From the NCBI RefSeq assembly GCF_000001735.4, contig NC_003074.8, positions 7,502,101-7,566,100 of the forward strand: a stretch of DNA of 64,000 nucleotides, read 5' to 3'. Of the stretch, positions 1 through 12,700 are shown in pieces. How positions within the stretch are numbered: position 1 is the first letter of the stretch; each line of letters begins with the position of its first letter. The notes under the pieces are model-generated. The model did not search any database and was not told the origin of the DNA. It saw nothing but the letters and a program-made list of their open reading frames with translations. Both the position numbers and the translations under genes were made by a program. This stretch comes from Arabidopsis thaliana (Eukaryota; Streptophyta; Magnoliopsida; Brassicales; Brassicaceae).

Positions 1-215
1 CTTGAGCCCACTAGTTTCATTTAGTGTGAGTCTTTGGGGCCCTTTGCAAGATTTTAGACATCTTACTTGGAGACAGTGGTGAAGCAACGTGACCAGTGAC
101 CGTGTGAGACTGTGAGTCATCTCATTGATGACAACTGAAAATTACTTTCGTGATTAAAGGTTTTTATTTATTTATTTAATGATATGTAATATAATGTTTG
201 TGAATTGTGATAATA

Positions 216-470
216 TAACATTGCTTATATTTTTGTAACAAGAGAAATGAACTAAGTCAATAGTATACAATGATAAGTTTAATTACAACAACTTCTTGAT
301 GAGTTTGTTTTGCTTTGTGATAACTTCTATCATTTTAAGCTTTTTCTTCTACTTTGTAAAGTATTCATTAGAGTTGACCGTTTAACGCGTTCAACTAGAG
401 ATAAAATTACGGAAGTTGTTTTGTTTAAAGAATATAAAACAAAACTTCCGAATTAGGTTACTAATAAAAA
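216..470. repeat. 255-bp tandem repeat, copy 1
   Basis: The segment starting TAACATTGCTTATATTTTTG is followed head-to-tail by a second copy at 471-725. The two are the same length and differ at only a handful of bases. Each copy contains GTTTAACGCGTTCAAC and ends in ACTAATAAAAA. No coding content is visible. Confidence 0.9.
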
Positions 471-725
471 TAACATTGCTTATATTTTTGTAACAATAGA
501 AATTAACTAAGTCAATAGTATACAATGATAAGTTTAATTACAACAACTTCTTGATGAGTTTGTTTTACTTTGTGATAACTTCTATCATTTTAAGCTTTTT
601 ATTCTACCTCGTAAATTATTCATTAGAGTTGACTGTTTAACGCGTTCAACTATAGATAAAATTACGAAAGTTTTTTTGTTAAAAGAATATAAAACAAAAC
701 TTCCGAATTAGGTTACTAATAAAAA
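471..725. repeat. 255-bp tandem repeat, copy 2
   Basis: Second head-to-tail copy of the unit at 216-470. The junction is exact and the length equal, with only scattered substitutions and no indels large enough to shift the register. This points to a recent local duplication. Confidence 0.9.
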
Positions 726-1268
726 TAATATGAAATTTTCTTTTATTAAGCAAAATTTTAAAAAAATATTTCTGTTAATACAATGAAAAGATATAGTCAA
801 ACTTAATATTGCAGATCACGCTAGCACATTGAGACTTCAAACACAATAAATAAAAATGTGAGAAATAAACTAAATTTAGTATGGGTTTATATACTAAAAT
901 TATTTTCTTAAATTTCAATTCGTATGGATTTAGAATTCTGATTCTTTTAAAATGTAACCTAACCGGATTTTTGTTATAGATATAATGTGGAGCTACAAGC
1001 CTACACGTATGAAAATTTTGTATATGAATGTGTTTGTCAAGGTACAAATATGATCGAAGCTCGTTTCCTTGTCAACATTCATTTATTCTTACAGGATAAT
1101 ATTTAACTTCATTAACGGGGTGATGTTACAATACACAAGAGGAAAGAAAAAAGTTAAAAACAAAAACAAAAACGAAAAAAAAGTTTTAGATCCTCTTTAA
1201 CCAAAAAAAAAGAAAGAAAAGAAAAGAACTTCTGTGAGTCCCCACAATATGACGCCATGCTGATTTCC

Positions 1269-1346
1269 CACGTGGGACTACTATCCTCCAAGATCACAAC
1301 CAATTACGAAGAGCCACGTGCTTATGGAGAACGTTGTGTTCACGTG
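1269..1346. promoter_or_regulatory. Cluster of three G-boxes (CACGTG)
   Basis: CACGTG occurs at 1269-1274, 1315-1320 and 1341-1346. The first sits in a longer palindrome, CCCACGTGGG, and the third in TTCACGTGTGAA. G-boxes bind bHLH (PIF-type) and bZIP factors. The served gene is unclear: bHLH87 starts 4.3 kb to the right, so a gene left of the window on the minus strand is also possible. Confidence 0.5.
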
Positions 1347-4300
1347 TGAACCATTCAATAATGGAAGGGAGAGAGCAAGAGCCAAGAAGAGTGAAGAAGA
1401 GTCAGATAGCTTAGATTACTGTACAGCTCCGGTCTGGACCATTTAAACCGTACCGAGCCAAAGTATCTGAAAGAGAAAGAATGTTATCGGTTTCTAAAAA
1501 TGTCGTCGTCTTGCTCTTTAACTCCTAGAAATTTTGTTTCATGTTTTGTTTTGACATGTATATGTGATAATGGACCACTTTCATCTCTTAATCATGGGTG
1601 CAGAATCATGGACATACCCCCGACAAATCCTTTATTTCTATTTATACACTATAATCTCTTTATGCTATTCATAAAGAAACATTAAGAGATCTAAACTTAT
1701 CGTTTATTCTATAAACCCTAGCTAGAATCTACATGCAAATTCCATTGGGGTAAGTTAAGTACGTACGTTTCAGTCTACGCGTTAATTTTTTTTGTAGTGT
1801 TTATCACAATTAGACTCGAGTTGACTTATTAAACCGACATGGTCGGTTTCTTTCAATTTTGGTACATTGGATCGGTCCATGACCGTGGGAAGTCAAATTC
1901 GTCAATTAATTTGAGAAGTTGTTCTCGACCGACATTTTTGGTTCCCGATTGAGGTGTGAGAATTAGTTAATACTGATTTGAGAATTTTTGTTTTTTATGG
2001 GTCTCCCAATTAATATACGTTTTGGTATTATTCAAAAAAAAAAATTGGAGTTCACATATATGGACAAAATAAGGTCTCTTTCGTTGTGAGTATCCTAAGG
2101 ATGTCAACAACTGTGAATGTGATGTTGATCTTCATTTACCCATTTTCTTCTACATAGACCATTAATTATGGTTATATGATTTAATGCAAAATGAATCCCA
2201 TTATGCTATCCTTAAGTATTTCTATATATATATATATATATGATTTACATATTAATTTGACATTTTTAGAATAATTATTCTGAAATGAAGATATATACAT
2301 TTCTATTAAAATGTTAAATATTGTAGAACACTAGGTACGTAGATTGGTATTACACATTTTAAGTCTCAACATTGGACTAACGAGTTTGATCATCTAATCT
2401 ATATTTACAAAGTGTATACAAGTAGAAATTCAATAAAAATGGTGAGGTCGGTAGATTGGTAGTATGAGGAGATTAAATTAGGTAATTGACTATGTATTTT
2501 TTTCTTTTCTTTTTGCAAATAAAAAAGTTTTGAAAATTAAAAATAGATTGTTATTCTTCTAATTATTCTTGCCATATATTTAGTGCATTATTCATATACT
2601 CTAAAAACTAGTAATTAAGACTGTAGTGGAGATTTCTGTTGGTAATGATTTAAAGTGCTTTTACAGTTGTTATTTAGGGTTTTAGAATTTTATAGCTACA
2701 AGTATTTCATCTATAACATGTTATTACATTTTTTTTTAATAATCTGTATGTTCTTGTTCTTCAGTGAATATTGTTTATAGAATTATTTTGGTTAATTCGT
2801 TATAAAGTTTATGGATTGATTGGTGATTACAGAGCTCAGTTGTATGACCTAGCCACTATGATAAATCCACCAACATTCGAAAGTAGAACGTAGAAGGTAA
2901 GTGAAAATCATGATATAAATTACAAAGTTGACAATTATAAAAGAAAAATAAAAATTGAATGAGCTGTGGGATTATGGTAGACATGTGGTTGGGCAGAGAG
3001 GTCATGTCGCCTTCTTTGCTCTCTCTTTCTCTCCGTTCTACCGATTGCGATGTTTTGTATAATTACCCTCAAACCAAAGCTCTTCTTTTATTCCCGCACT
3101 GATGTTGCTATATTTTCATAGCCCCACAAAATTTCCATATAATTTTGGTCTCAATTAATGATAGAAAATCCTTAAGTTTTATTTTTTCTTTCTTTCATGA
3201 GATCATAAAATAAACAAACTACAGTATTGTCAAACATCATTTACGAAGAAAAACTAGTTAATAATTACCAACAAATTTGTAGTAACTATAACCGATTAAT
3301 TTGACATTGCCAAACATCAAAAAAAAAAAATTGTTAACTTTAAGATGATCTTTTACTATTATAGACGGATCACCGACTTATGTGACGGTTAAACTACTAA
3401 TGGATTAGTGTGGATTAGTGACGACTTTGAATAAAAATAGGAACTAGAAAGTTATCAATATTGTAAAAGAATGTTCAAAATTTACAATTAGTATCTCAAA
3501 TTATAAATACTACTACAAATTGTTCTTACATAGTAAAGATATAAGTTCATACAAATATACAATAAAACTATATTGGCGTTATTGGTTTAGGTTCTCGAAT
3601 GTTGGTTATTTCAAGCCTAAGGAGGAACGACTTGGGAAATAAGAAGCGACTAATAATGTACTTCTCTACTGGTATATGGAAATTACAAAGTTTTCGAAAA
3701 CTACTCCAAAAAGTGTTCCACATCGATTATATATGATATCATGATTATATATAATCAAATAAATCCACAAAAAGAGTGTTTGGTATTTTTATATAACACG
3801 TTCTAGCCAAAAGAAATGAAGATAAACTATACAAGAAAGTGTTGCTAGATAGATCGAGATGAGGATATTGATCATTATTGACTGATGATGATAGCGAAAA
3901 GGTAAATTAAACAAACACATAGAAAAGAATAAGAAAATGGTATAGATAATAGAATCATGAATTACTTTTACAGCTTGATCATTTTTAAAATAAAATATAC
4001 AATCAACATTAATCTGTTATTCACCAAAAAATAAAAGATCCAAAACCTAAAACTTTCTTTCGATCTCTCCCTTAAAGTTTTCAGTTCGCACGACGCTAAA
4101 AGGATTGTCAGTCCTTTTTCTCTGCTCAAGCACTCGTAGATTTTTAATTACATATCCCTTTTCAGTATTCATCAAGTGCATAATCATATAGTCTATGATT
4201 TTTATCAAGTATTATATCTATTTTCTAGGGTTTCAAAAAAAGATGCTCTTCGATTGCAGAAACTATTATGCACACCAACCTCATTTAAATAAATATATAA

Positions 4301-5619
4301 TTCAATCGTCTAGATTATTTTCTATATTTTAATACAAATCATTCGGTTAGCTTTAGGTTAATGAATCAGTGATCTCACTTTTCTCTTTGCGCGTGTGACA
4401 TTATTTTTGACCATGAAAAATTAAATAATTTTGGATTAAGAAATTATTAAATAATCCGGTTTAGGAGATGTTTTAAGTTTAGATTCGGGAGTGTTGTAAA
4501 CTCTAACGTTTAGTTTCGGTGACAACTTTTAAATTCAATTTTGATAGTCGTGTATCTATTATCCAACAAAATCTCACTTAGAGATATCAGATATATCGCA
4601 AAATTAATCGAGATCAACTTCAATAGTTTCATCTTCTACGAAAGTAAAGTTGTCGCCGCCGGCGTCTTCAATTTAACGTGTCGATAACGTTCCATATTCG
4701 AGTTTGCATATGCATGTCACTGGAAATAATAGTTAAATCATCTAAATCGCATCCATTAATGATTTGATCATCATAAAATTTGGTAAAAAAATTACCTAAC
4801 TCAAAAGTAAAATATAAAAATTAATCGTTTGAGTAGTTAATTAGTTTACCGGTATACTAGTTAAAAGTTTTTTTCCTTTGACGGCGCTCATATATATGTT
4901 TTAAAGTATATCAAAATAGGGATTTAATTCTTAAAGTTACACTAATCCTAATTCTTAAAGTTAACCATCCATACCAATTTACAGAAGTACAGAACTAGTG
5001 CTTGATACAGAGGAACAATTGATCTCATCGAAAGTTGGGACCTTTTTAAAAATAATACTATTATATATATATAATAAATATACAAATATATTTAATATTT
5101 ATTCTATATATAAATATGTGCATAATAACAAATCTGAGTATGAATAGTAGGAGGGGTGTATAGGGCTTTCAAGTCTTTTCTTACAGAAACTATCTATAAC
5201 TCTAGCAGAGAGCTCATTATAGAACAGAACAGAAACAGAGCTTTCTAAGTCTACAGCACAGAAATAAACCTCATTTACAGACTGTTTTACTTTCTTTCCT
5301 TTTTGAGCATTTCTTCTTTCTGTTTCTTTCCTCTGTTTTCTCTTTCTTTCCCTTTTTGGGTGTCATCTCTTTAAGACAGAAGAAACGTTTCTCAGAGTTT
5401 CCTGTGAACTCATCTGTTTGTTCTCTTCTTCCGGTTTCACTTTTTCATGTCCTGCCGTTATTACAACGAGGTTGGTTTAAAGATCAGCTTTTATCATTTT
5501 TCCCTGCATGTAACAAGAAATATTTAGGTTTCATGTCTGTTTACAAATATGCTCTGTTTCTAAGTATGCCTCTCACATTTGTCTTTGTTTTGGGTGTTTT
5601 TAGGATTGTGTTTGATCCG

Positions 5620-6741
5620 ATGGAAGGATTGGAATCTGTGTACGCTCAAGCTATGTATGGAATGACACGAGAGAGCAAAATCATGGAGCATCAAGGATCA
5701 GATTTGATTTGGGGAGGAAATGAGCTAATGGCTCGAGAACTCTGTTCTTCTTCTTCTTATCACCACCAACTCATTAATCCGAATCTTAGCAGCTGTTTCA
5801 TGTCTGATCTTGGAGTCTTAGGTGAGATTCAACAGCAGCAACATGTTGGCAACAGAGCTAGCTCGATAGATCCATCATCACTCGATTGTTTGTTATCTGC
5901 GACGTCGAATAGCAACAACACCTCGACGGAGGACGATGAAGGAATATCTGTGCTTTTCTCAGATTGTCAGACTCTTTGGAGCTTTGGTGGAGTCTCATCT
6001 GCAGAGTCTGAGAACAGAGAGATCACTACTGAGACGACAACAACGATAAAGCCTAAGCCTTTGAAGAGAAACAGAGGAGGAGATGGAGGAACTACTGAGA
6101 CTACAACAACAACAACAAAACCTAAGTCTTTGAAGAGAAACAGAGGAGACGAGACAGGAAGTCACTTTAGTCTTGTTCATCCTCAAGATGATTCGGAGAA
6201 AGGAGGTTTCAAGCTTATATACGATGAGAATCAATCGAAATCAAAGAAACCAAGAACAGAGAAAGAACGAGGCGGTTCTTCGAACATTAGTTTCCAACAT
6301 TCAACTTGTTTGTCTGACAATGTCGAGCCCGATGCTGAGGCGATTGCACAAATGAAGGAGATGATATACAGAGCGGCTGCATTTAGACCGGTGAATTTCG
6401 GGTTAGAGATTGTGGAGAAGCCTAAGAGGAAGAACGTCAAGATATCGACGGATCCTCAAACGGTTGCAGCGAGACAGAGAAGGGAGAGGATAAGTGAGAA
6501 GATTAGGGTTTTACAAACATTGGTTCCAGGTGGGACGAAGATGGATACTGCATCAATGCTTGATGAAGCTGCTAATTATCTCAAGTTCCTTAGAGCACAA
6601 GTAAAAGCTTTAGAAAACTTGAGACCCAAGCTTGACCAAACCAATCTCTCTTTCTCTTCTGCTCCTACATCGTTTCCATTATTCCACCCATCTTTTCTTC
6701 CATTGCAAAATCCTAATCAAATCCATCATCCAGAGTGTTGA
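5620..6741 (+). CDS. BHLH87: bHLH transcription factor of the HECATE/INDEHISCENT group (bHLH87)
   Basis: Single coding exon, 373 aa, nuclear DNA-binding regulator. The start is the ATG of MEGLESVY; the open frame extends further upstream but that part reads as leader (likely spliced, acceptor at 5603). Order: acidic and Ser/Gln/Asn-rich N-terminal half, an internal repeat of Thr runs plus KPK-x-LKRNRG (about residues 137-154 and 159-177, probable nuclear-localisation signals), then the bHLH at about 278-335. The basic region reads [13 protein letters not shown] and the loop/helix [15 protein letters not shown], which is diagnostic for class VIIIb with HEC1-3 and IND. As in that class the canonical H-E-R basic positions are changed (Q and A in place of H and E). 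The class acts in fruit and gynoecium patterning; the role of this member is inferred from family. Confidence 0.93.
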   Translation: MEGLESVYAQAMYGMTRESKIMEHQGSDLIWGGNELMARELCSSSSYHHQLINPNLSSCFMSDLGVLGEIQQQQHVGNRASSIDPSSLDCLLSATSNSNNTSTEDDEGISVLFSDCQTLWSFGGVSSAESENREITTETTTTIKPKPLKRNRGGDGGTTETTTTTTKPKSLKRNRGDETGSHFSLVHPQDDSEKGGFKLIYDENQSKSKKPRTEKERGGSSNISFQHSTCLSDNVEPDAEAIAQMKEMIYRAAAFRPVNFGLEIVEKPKRKNVKISTDPQTVAARQRRERISEKIRVLQTLVPGGTKMDTASMLDEAANYLKFLRAQVKALENLRPKLDQTNLSFSSAPTSFPLFHPSFLPLQNPNQIHHPEC

Positions 6742-9700
6742 CAGATTATAAACTTTTGAGTTTCATCATCATCAACAGAATCATGGCGTCTTGATTGTTT
6801 TAGCAGTTCTCAAGAAAGGCAACTTCTGTGACAAGGGTGGTGTCGGGCAGTGTTGTTTACACTTTCCAGTCTTTGTTTTGCATTTCTTTTTATATAAAGT
6901 TTGTATTTTATATAGAATCTGTGGAATTCGAGGGTTGAAATATTGTGAAAAACAGAGCCGCAAGAGGTTAATTACAGTCTCTGCAATATTTTCAACCTTT
7001 TATTACTTTATTAGAGTAAAGATAGCGTAAGATAATTGCAATTATGAAGCGATGATTATCAACAAAAGTGTTTAGAAAGTGCCTCCATCTCTCTCTACTT
7101 AAAAAAGTTTAGCTTTACTTGAAGAACTCTTTTGGAGTACTAAAATATAAAATTAATATTCATCCTCTTTTTTTGGTACTCAATAAACTCTGTCTGTCTC
7201 TGTAAAATATGTATAAATTTCGTATATCTATAATGCAAGGTTATTTAATTTGTGTTACTTATCCATATAAAAAAACGATTTTAGTGGAAGAACTTATTAT
7301 TGTCTTATAATTTTATTTTCACATAAGTGTTTTTTTGTCTGGCTCAAATACAAAACATAGTTTGGATGGAGTTTAGTAAGAGTTAAGAATGTTGAAGGCG
7401 TGCACCTTGAGAATATAACTTCACCTGACTCGTACACCCTAAAATGCTCACCACATGCTTCTCTATCTCACTCTCCATCTTTTTATTCTTCTTTTTTGTC
7501 TTTTGGTTTTTGTCTTATTTCGTCCCTAAATCTCCTTAATCACATTCTCTTTCGTTTAATAGTATTTTATGAAGTTCTTTTGATGGATGTGTTTTTTTGA
7601 CTTGGGTACATTGACTATCAACTTTTTATTTATTCGCAATAACACTTACTTAATTGCTATTTTCAAAATAACATGCTATTTTGTTCTAAGCTTGGTTTAC
7701 ATTAAGAAAGTAACATGCTCTTGAGCTGGCTTGTTAATTATCCGCGTATTTCACCAAACCCAATTAAATGAATGTTCAAAACATAAAACATGTTATTTGA
7801 ATATGAAAATGTGAACATTGGTACTCTATACAAGGAACTATATTTTTGTAATGTGTTTAATTCCGTATTTTAAAATGTTTGTGCCTATTGCGTCGCCAAA
7901 AGAACACACAAACATATAACAATTTTAATTTTGTTTTCCGCATGTAAGTATATAGGGCAGGAATGGTTTTTCTTGGAGCATGCCTATATTTCTGTTTTAT
8001 TATTTGATTGTCTATGAAAATCTTTGTAGAACGTGAACTCCATAGAAGAGAAGAAAACGGTTTAATTAAACTAAACCAAGTTTCCATTTGGAAGAGTCTC
8101 ATAAGGCCTATTGCAACCAGCTATTGGAAAGAATTAAAATCCATCTTGTAATATAATACCATAGTAGTCATTTTTTGTGTTCTTAAAATTAAATTAGTTA
8201 TCAACCCAATGAAGCAATCGAAGATGCAACCGACTAGGTCTGGACGTTTGGTAGTTTCTTATGAAAAGAAAGGTAACAATGTCGACTAACAACATTTGAA
8301 GTCAAAATGATTAAGTAGATAAAATATAATTCCGTTATTTAATATCATAAAATCATATATTCAAGTTGACTCCAAATTACAAACAGAAAACTCTAAAAAG
8401 CAATTATGTAGTATGTAAAAGTTTAGTATATAATAATCAAAAGAAAAAGTCAGGATTCGATGGGTGTTGCAAGCTGGGGAGATAAGAGAGATTGATCATT
8501 CATGTTGACTTTTTTAATTGAACGGTTATGGCCTTTTGTTTGTTTCCATGTAACATTTTAGACAAAGATGTCCCTTCGAAGCAACCTATTTTTAGAAAGT
8601 TTTGACATAACCTAAATCACTCTTTATATCACAATAAATCCGACGTTTTTGGTCCTACTAATCATAAGAGAAATCCTCCAAAGTTCTAATATGGTCCGCA
8701 AATCAAACCAACAACCTTATTAGCACACACATGTCCATTTATTAAACACATATAATCAAGAAAAAGTATCTTCTCAAATCAGAGGATAATACATTTTGGT
8801 GACGAAAGCTGGATATTTTTGATTTCATCAACTTGGCAACTTCTTCACTTATATTGGAAAAAACAACATCCAGTTGTCCACAATCATCAAATGATATGGT
8901 ATACCTCTCTAGTCTCTATTATCATCCTCATTTGACTTTATTATTCATCAACTTGTTCTTCCTTCAGAAAATGAAATCCATTTCAACTTTTTTTTTTACT
9001 TTAAAAAAAATATATTTTTTCTTTCTCTTTAATTATTCCACATACAACAATACACTGATAATCTTTACGTTAAATTTATTATGCACTAAATTAGAATGCT
9101 ACTAGATATCAACTTTGACTACATCGTAAATTTTGGTGGACAAATATGATATATAGTTAAAATAAACTAAAAATGGAAGTTGTTGTATAAAATGTACGTG
9201 TATAAATCATTTGTAATGTCTTATTTTGGAACTATCATATTACAAATAAATAACTGAGTCAGTTAGAAAAACCATACAGAGCAATAGGCCCAGGATGAGT
9301 CAAATATGATTTAACGTACAGAACAAGTCACTTTTATATCAAACAATGACGTGAACTGAGATAGAAGATGGTCGTAGCGAGCAATTGGCAGGTGCGCGCT
9401 TCTTCCCCTCGATCATATTTGAGTCATCCCGGGCCTATTGCTATATATCTAGAGCTTCGAAACTTTGATCACAAGAAACGTATAAACATGTCTCATCATT
9501 TGCTTTGTTTATTCCACTAAGATTACATCCATTTCTACTACGTTTTCATTCTGCAAAATAAATTAAAGAGAGTTATGATTGGACTTTATCCTCTTTTTTT
9601 AACCGTAGATCGAGTCTATGCTGCTAATCTTGATTCCAATAAATCACATTCATTAATGACATAAATTCATTACAAAACTTTTAAAATTTTCCTTTGAAAA

Positions 9701-9747
9701 TAACAAAAATCCACTCAAGAAAACAAAGATAAAATGACTCTTGCAGT
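6742..9747. other. Intergenic region between bHLH87 and the LRR-RLK
   Basis: The first ~300 bases are the probable bHLH87 3' UTR. The rest is AT-rich with no gene I can support; short open frames such as the one near 7400-7600 are single-frame accidents. A long imperfect hairpin (9279-9442) is the only structured element seen. The last ~200 bases are the probable 3' UTR of the minus-strand receptor kinase. Confidence 0.55.
9279..9442. other. Long imperfect hairpin (possible young MIRNA-type foldback)
   Basis: The 31-base arm starting AGCAATAGGCCC (9280-9310) is the reverse complement of 9412-9442 except for two positions, giving 29 of 31 pairs, separated by a 101-base spacer with little further pairing. 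No target-site duplication is evident at the outer ends. I did not recognise a known Arabidopsis miRNA in either arm. Could be a MIRNA precursor, a hairpin siRNA source or a remnant inverted duplication. Confidence 0.6.
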
Positions 9748-12700
9748 CTAACGAGCATCAGGGGTAGCTCCAATATCAAAGTTCATGCTGACTTCTATTG
9801 AACTCTCTGAGTTCATGTTTTGACTCGTTCCTCCTCTTGCGTTTTCATATGACAAACATTCGTTTAATTCGATAACAACTTGAGACATTGTTGGTCTTCT
9901 AGCTGAAGAAGGATTTAGACATGACATTGCTAGTTCAACTGCTCTCCAGACAGAACCAGAGTCATAATCACCATAAAGTTTTGGATCCATAATGTTTTGA
10001 ATGTCTCCTTTTGTAAGCATTAACCCCACCCATTCTGCTATATGTGGTTTTTCACGACTTTGATTGATCACAAGTTGGTTTGTGATGATCTCTAATAGTA
10101 CAATTCCAAAGCTATAAACATCACTTTTCTCGTTCAACCAATTTGTTCGGTAATATCTGCAAAATCAATATTTATCCTATTAAAAATAAAAAATATATAT
10201 GATATCCTATCAAGTGATGATACTCATGATAGATGAAAACTAGCAATTACCCTTAAAATAAAATTTAAAAGAAAATCATTGCCCAACAATTATGAAACTT
10301 ACTCTGGATCAAGGTATCCAGGAGTTCCAGCAACAACTGTTGACACATGAGTTTCTCCTTCAATTGGAAAAGATCTCGAAAGCCCAAAATCAGCTAGCTT
10401 AGCATGGAGGTGTTCATTCAACAATATATTTGTGGTTTTAACATCCCTATGAACCATTGGTGGTTTGCATCCATTATGCAAGTATTCCAAACCTATGCAA
10501 CAAATTTCATTTTCATCAAGGGTTAAGCAAATGAATAGAGGATACAAGCAAAAATTATATTAAAACTCATATCAAACCTTGGGCAGACTCGACAACTATT
10601 TTTAGTCTAGTTTCCCAATTTAGAATAGATCCACCTCGCTTTCCTACATTTGAATCAACATATAAATATGTGAAAACACCACAACAAATATGTATTTGTA
10701 GCAACTATAAATACTTACCTGACATATGTTCTCTCAAGTCTCCGTTAGCCATGTACTCGTAGATAAGAGCCAAGTTTTCTCCTTCATCACAATATCCAAC
10801 GAGGCCAACCAAATTTTTGTGGTGAACTCTGAGAAGAAGTTCCACCTAGAGGAGTGGAAGAGCAATACATCAAAATTTGACATGTTACTCTAATAAAACG
10901 ATAGTGTTTCTACAAACGTTTCTTAATAACCTTGCTAAAACTTACCTCTGCTTTGAATTCTTTATATCCTTGAGAAGATGAGTGTGAAAGCATTTTAACG
11001 GCTACTTGTTCAGTATTATTTACAGTTCCATGATAAACCATTCCAAATCCTCCTTTACCAAGAACTCTTTCAAAGTTATTTGTCATTGTTACAACCTCCG
11101 AATATGTAAATCTTCTGTTCTTAGTCATTATTGCCGACTCTGAAGATCTGATTGTTCTAACTTCTGATACTTGAGTATATGAAGATGGACCTAAATCTAA
11201 TGTTACAATGCAACAGTATAATGAGACTTTTTATACATAGTGAACATATGTATTGCAGTATTCAAGGCAATTTAAAGGTTCTTTTTGTGTATACCTTGAC
11301 TGTTTGATGTCTTTTTCTTTTTGAAAATAAAAAAGAACGCCAATGCAGATCCAAGAACAACCACAAACGCAACTGATGCAACAATCGGTATTACAACATT
11401 CATTTTCTTGGCACCACCATTGCCAGCTTTGTTTACACATAATCCATCCGGACAAATCAGATTGGCGTTTCCTTCAAGACTATGAGTTACCAATGTTGAG
11501 GAAAAAAAGAAATTTACCAGTCATTTAGGAGACTTGAGCACAAATTTTATATAGTCATGAAAATATTATATGAGAAAAGCTTACATTAGCTTTAGTCCTT
11601 TCTTCTGTAAAAGGATTTGAGGAATAGAGCCATTAAAATTGTTCCCACTTAAATTTCTGTTAAGATAGACACAATGTTAGAAACATAGGCAATCTTGTAG
11701 TGCGAAGAGGCTAATAGATTATAAAAAATTGTCTTGTTTAAAACGACTCACATTACTAAGAGTGATTTTATGTCAGCAAGAAATTCGGGTATTCCTCCCG
11801 TCAAATTGTTATTTGACAAGTCTCTACATAAGCATTTGTAAGTACAAAAATATGTTATAAACAAGATACAATTAAGGTGAACAAATAGTTTTCATTATGC
11901 TCAGTTTTGAAATACGAAATACTTACAGTTCTTGTAGGTGTGTCAGATTCTGAATGCCTTGCGCGATGATCCCCGTTAAATGACTTGACGATAAGTTTCT
12001 AAAGACATATTTATGCATGCACACATTTCATTTACAGATGATAAAATCATGTGACATAACTAATACAATAATTTAAGATTGATCTTACAAGGAAGTGACA
12101 ATAGGCGGCGTGGAGTTATCTAGATTATTGCAGTTTAAACCCTCCCACAAAAACTGTTTAGGAACGCATGGATCTCCTTGCCAGCTGATTTTACTTAATC
12201 CATAAGTGCTTTGGATACTCTTGATAGCAGCAACTAGAATAAAGTTATTGTTGCATCAAAAAACAACCCATGAAATTATATTTATAGAGGAAATTGATTG
12301 AAACATATAGACTTACCATCATCTGGATTTGTTTCCATCTGTGGAAAATCGATCACGGTGAAAACCTCAAGAGCGTTCATGAGAGGAGGAAGAGTAGACT
12401 TAGGTGTTTTCGTCAACTCCAAGAGGCATGTCCCATCTTCACATTGTTGTGGTGTCGAATAGAAAATGGTTTCGGTGGCTAACGTTTTAGGGCTGTAGCG
12501 TTCATAAGCAAGTTTTCCATTCAACGTCACTTTGAATTCTCGGGTATCGAGGGACCGTAGAGTTTGAATCTCGGCAAAATGCATGTACACATAAAATTGG
12601 GTTGTGGAAGATGGCAATAACCATGAGAAGTTCCATGTTCCAAAAGTACTTATAGGCGTTGAGGCTGACGCCATCACAACTTCTGGTGGTGCATAACCAT

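Larger units (their letters stand above)
1..5619. other. Gene-poor 5' region upstream of bHLH87
   Basis: AT-rich sequence without a supportable coding gene. Short open frames here lack introns, domains and coding-like composition. It contains a 255-bp tandem repeat (216-725), three G-boxes (1269-1346), a TA microsatellite near 2222-2240 and many A/T homopolymers. The final ~400 bases form the bHLH87 leader: the frame upstream of the ATG is open but starts with no convincing Met, and TTTTAG at 5598-5603 is a plausible 3' splice site of a leader intron. A TATA-like stretch lies near 5104-5112. No tRNA or transposon ends were recognised. Confidence 0.6.

Noticed and set aside
775-1047. 90-codon minus-strand open frame
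   Set aside because: AT-rich, no domain, no splice context and overlaps no conserved-looking sequence; expected by chance in such DNA.
5356-5619. N-terminal extension of bHLH87
   Set aside because: The open frame begins at a TTG, not an ATG, and the sequence reads as a pyrimidine-rich leader with a splice acceptor at 5603; the class starts at MEGLES-type residues.
5995-6440. Minus-strand and shifted frames across bHLH87
   Set aside because: Shadows of the bHLH87 coding exon; the Cys/Ser runs mirror the ACA repeats encoding threonine.
9280-9310. miR169 assignment of the hairpin
   Set aside because: The arm shares only a short core with miR169 and differs at several positions that are invariant in that family.
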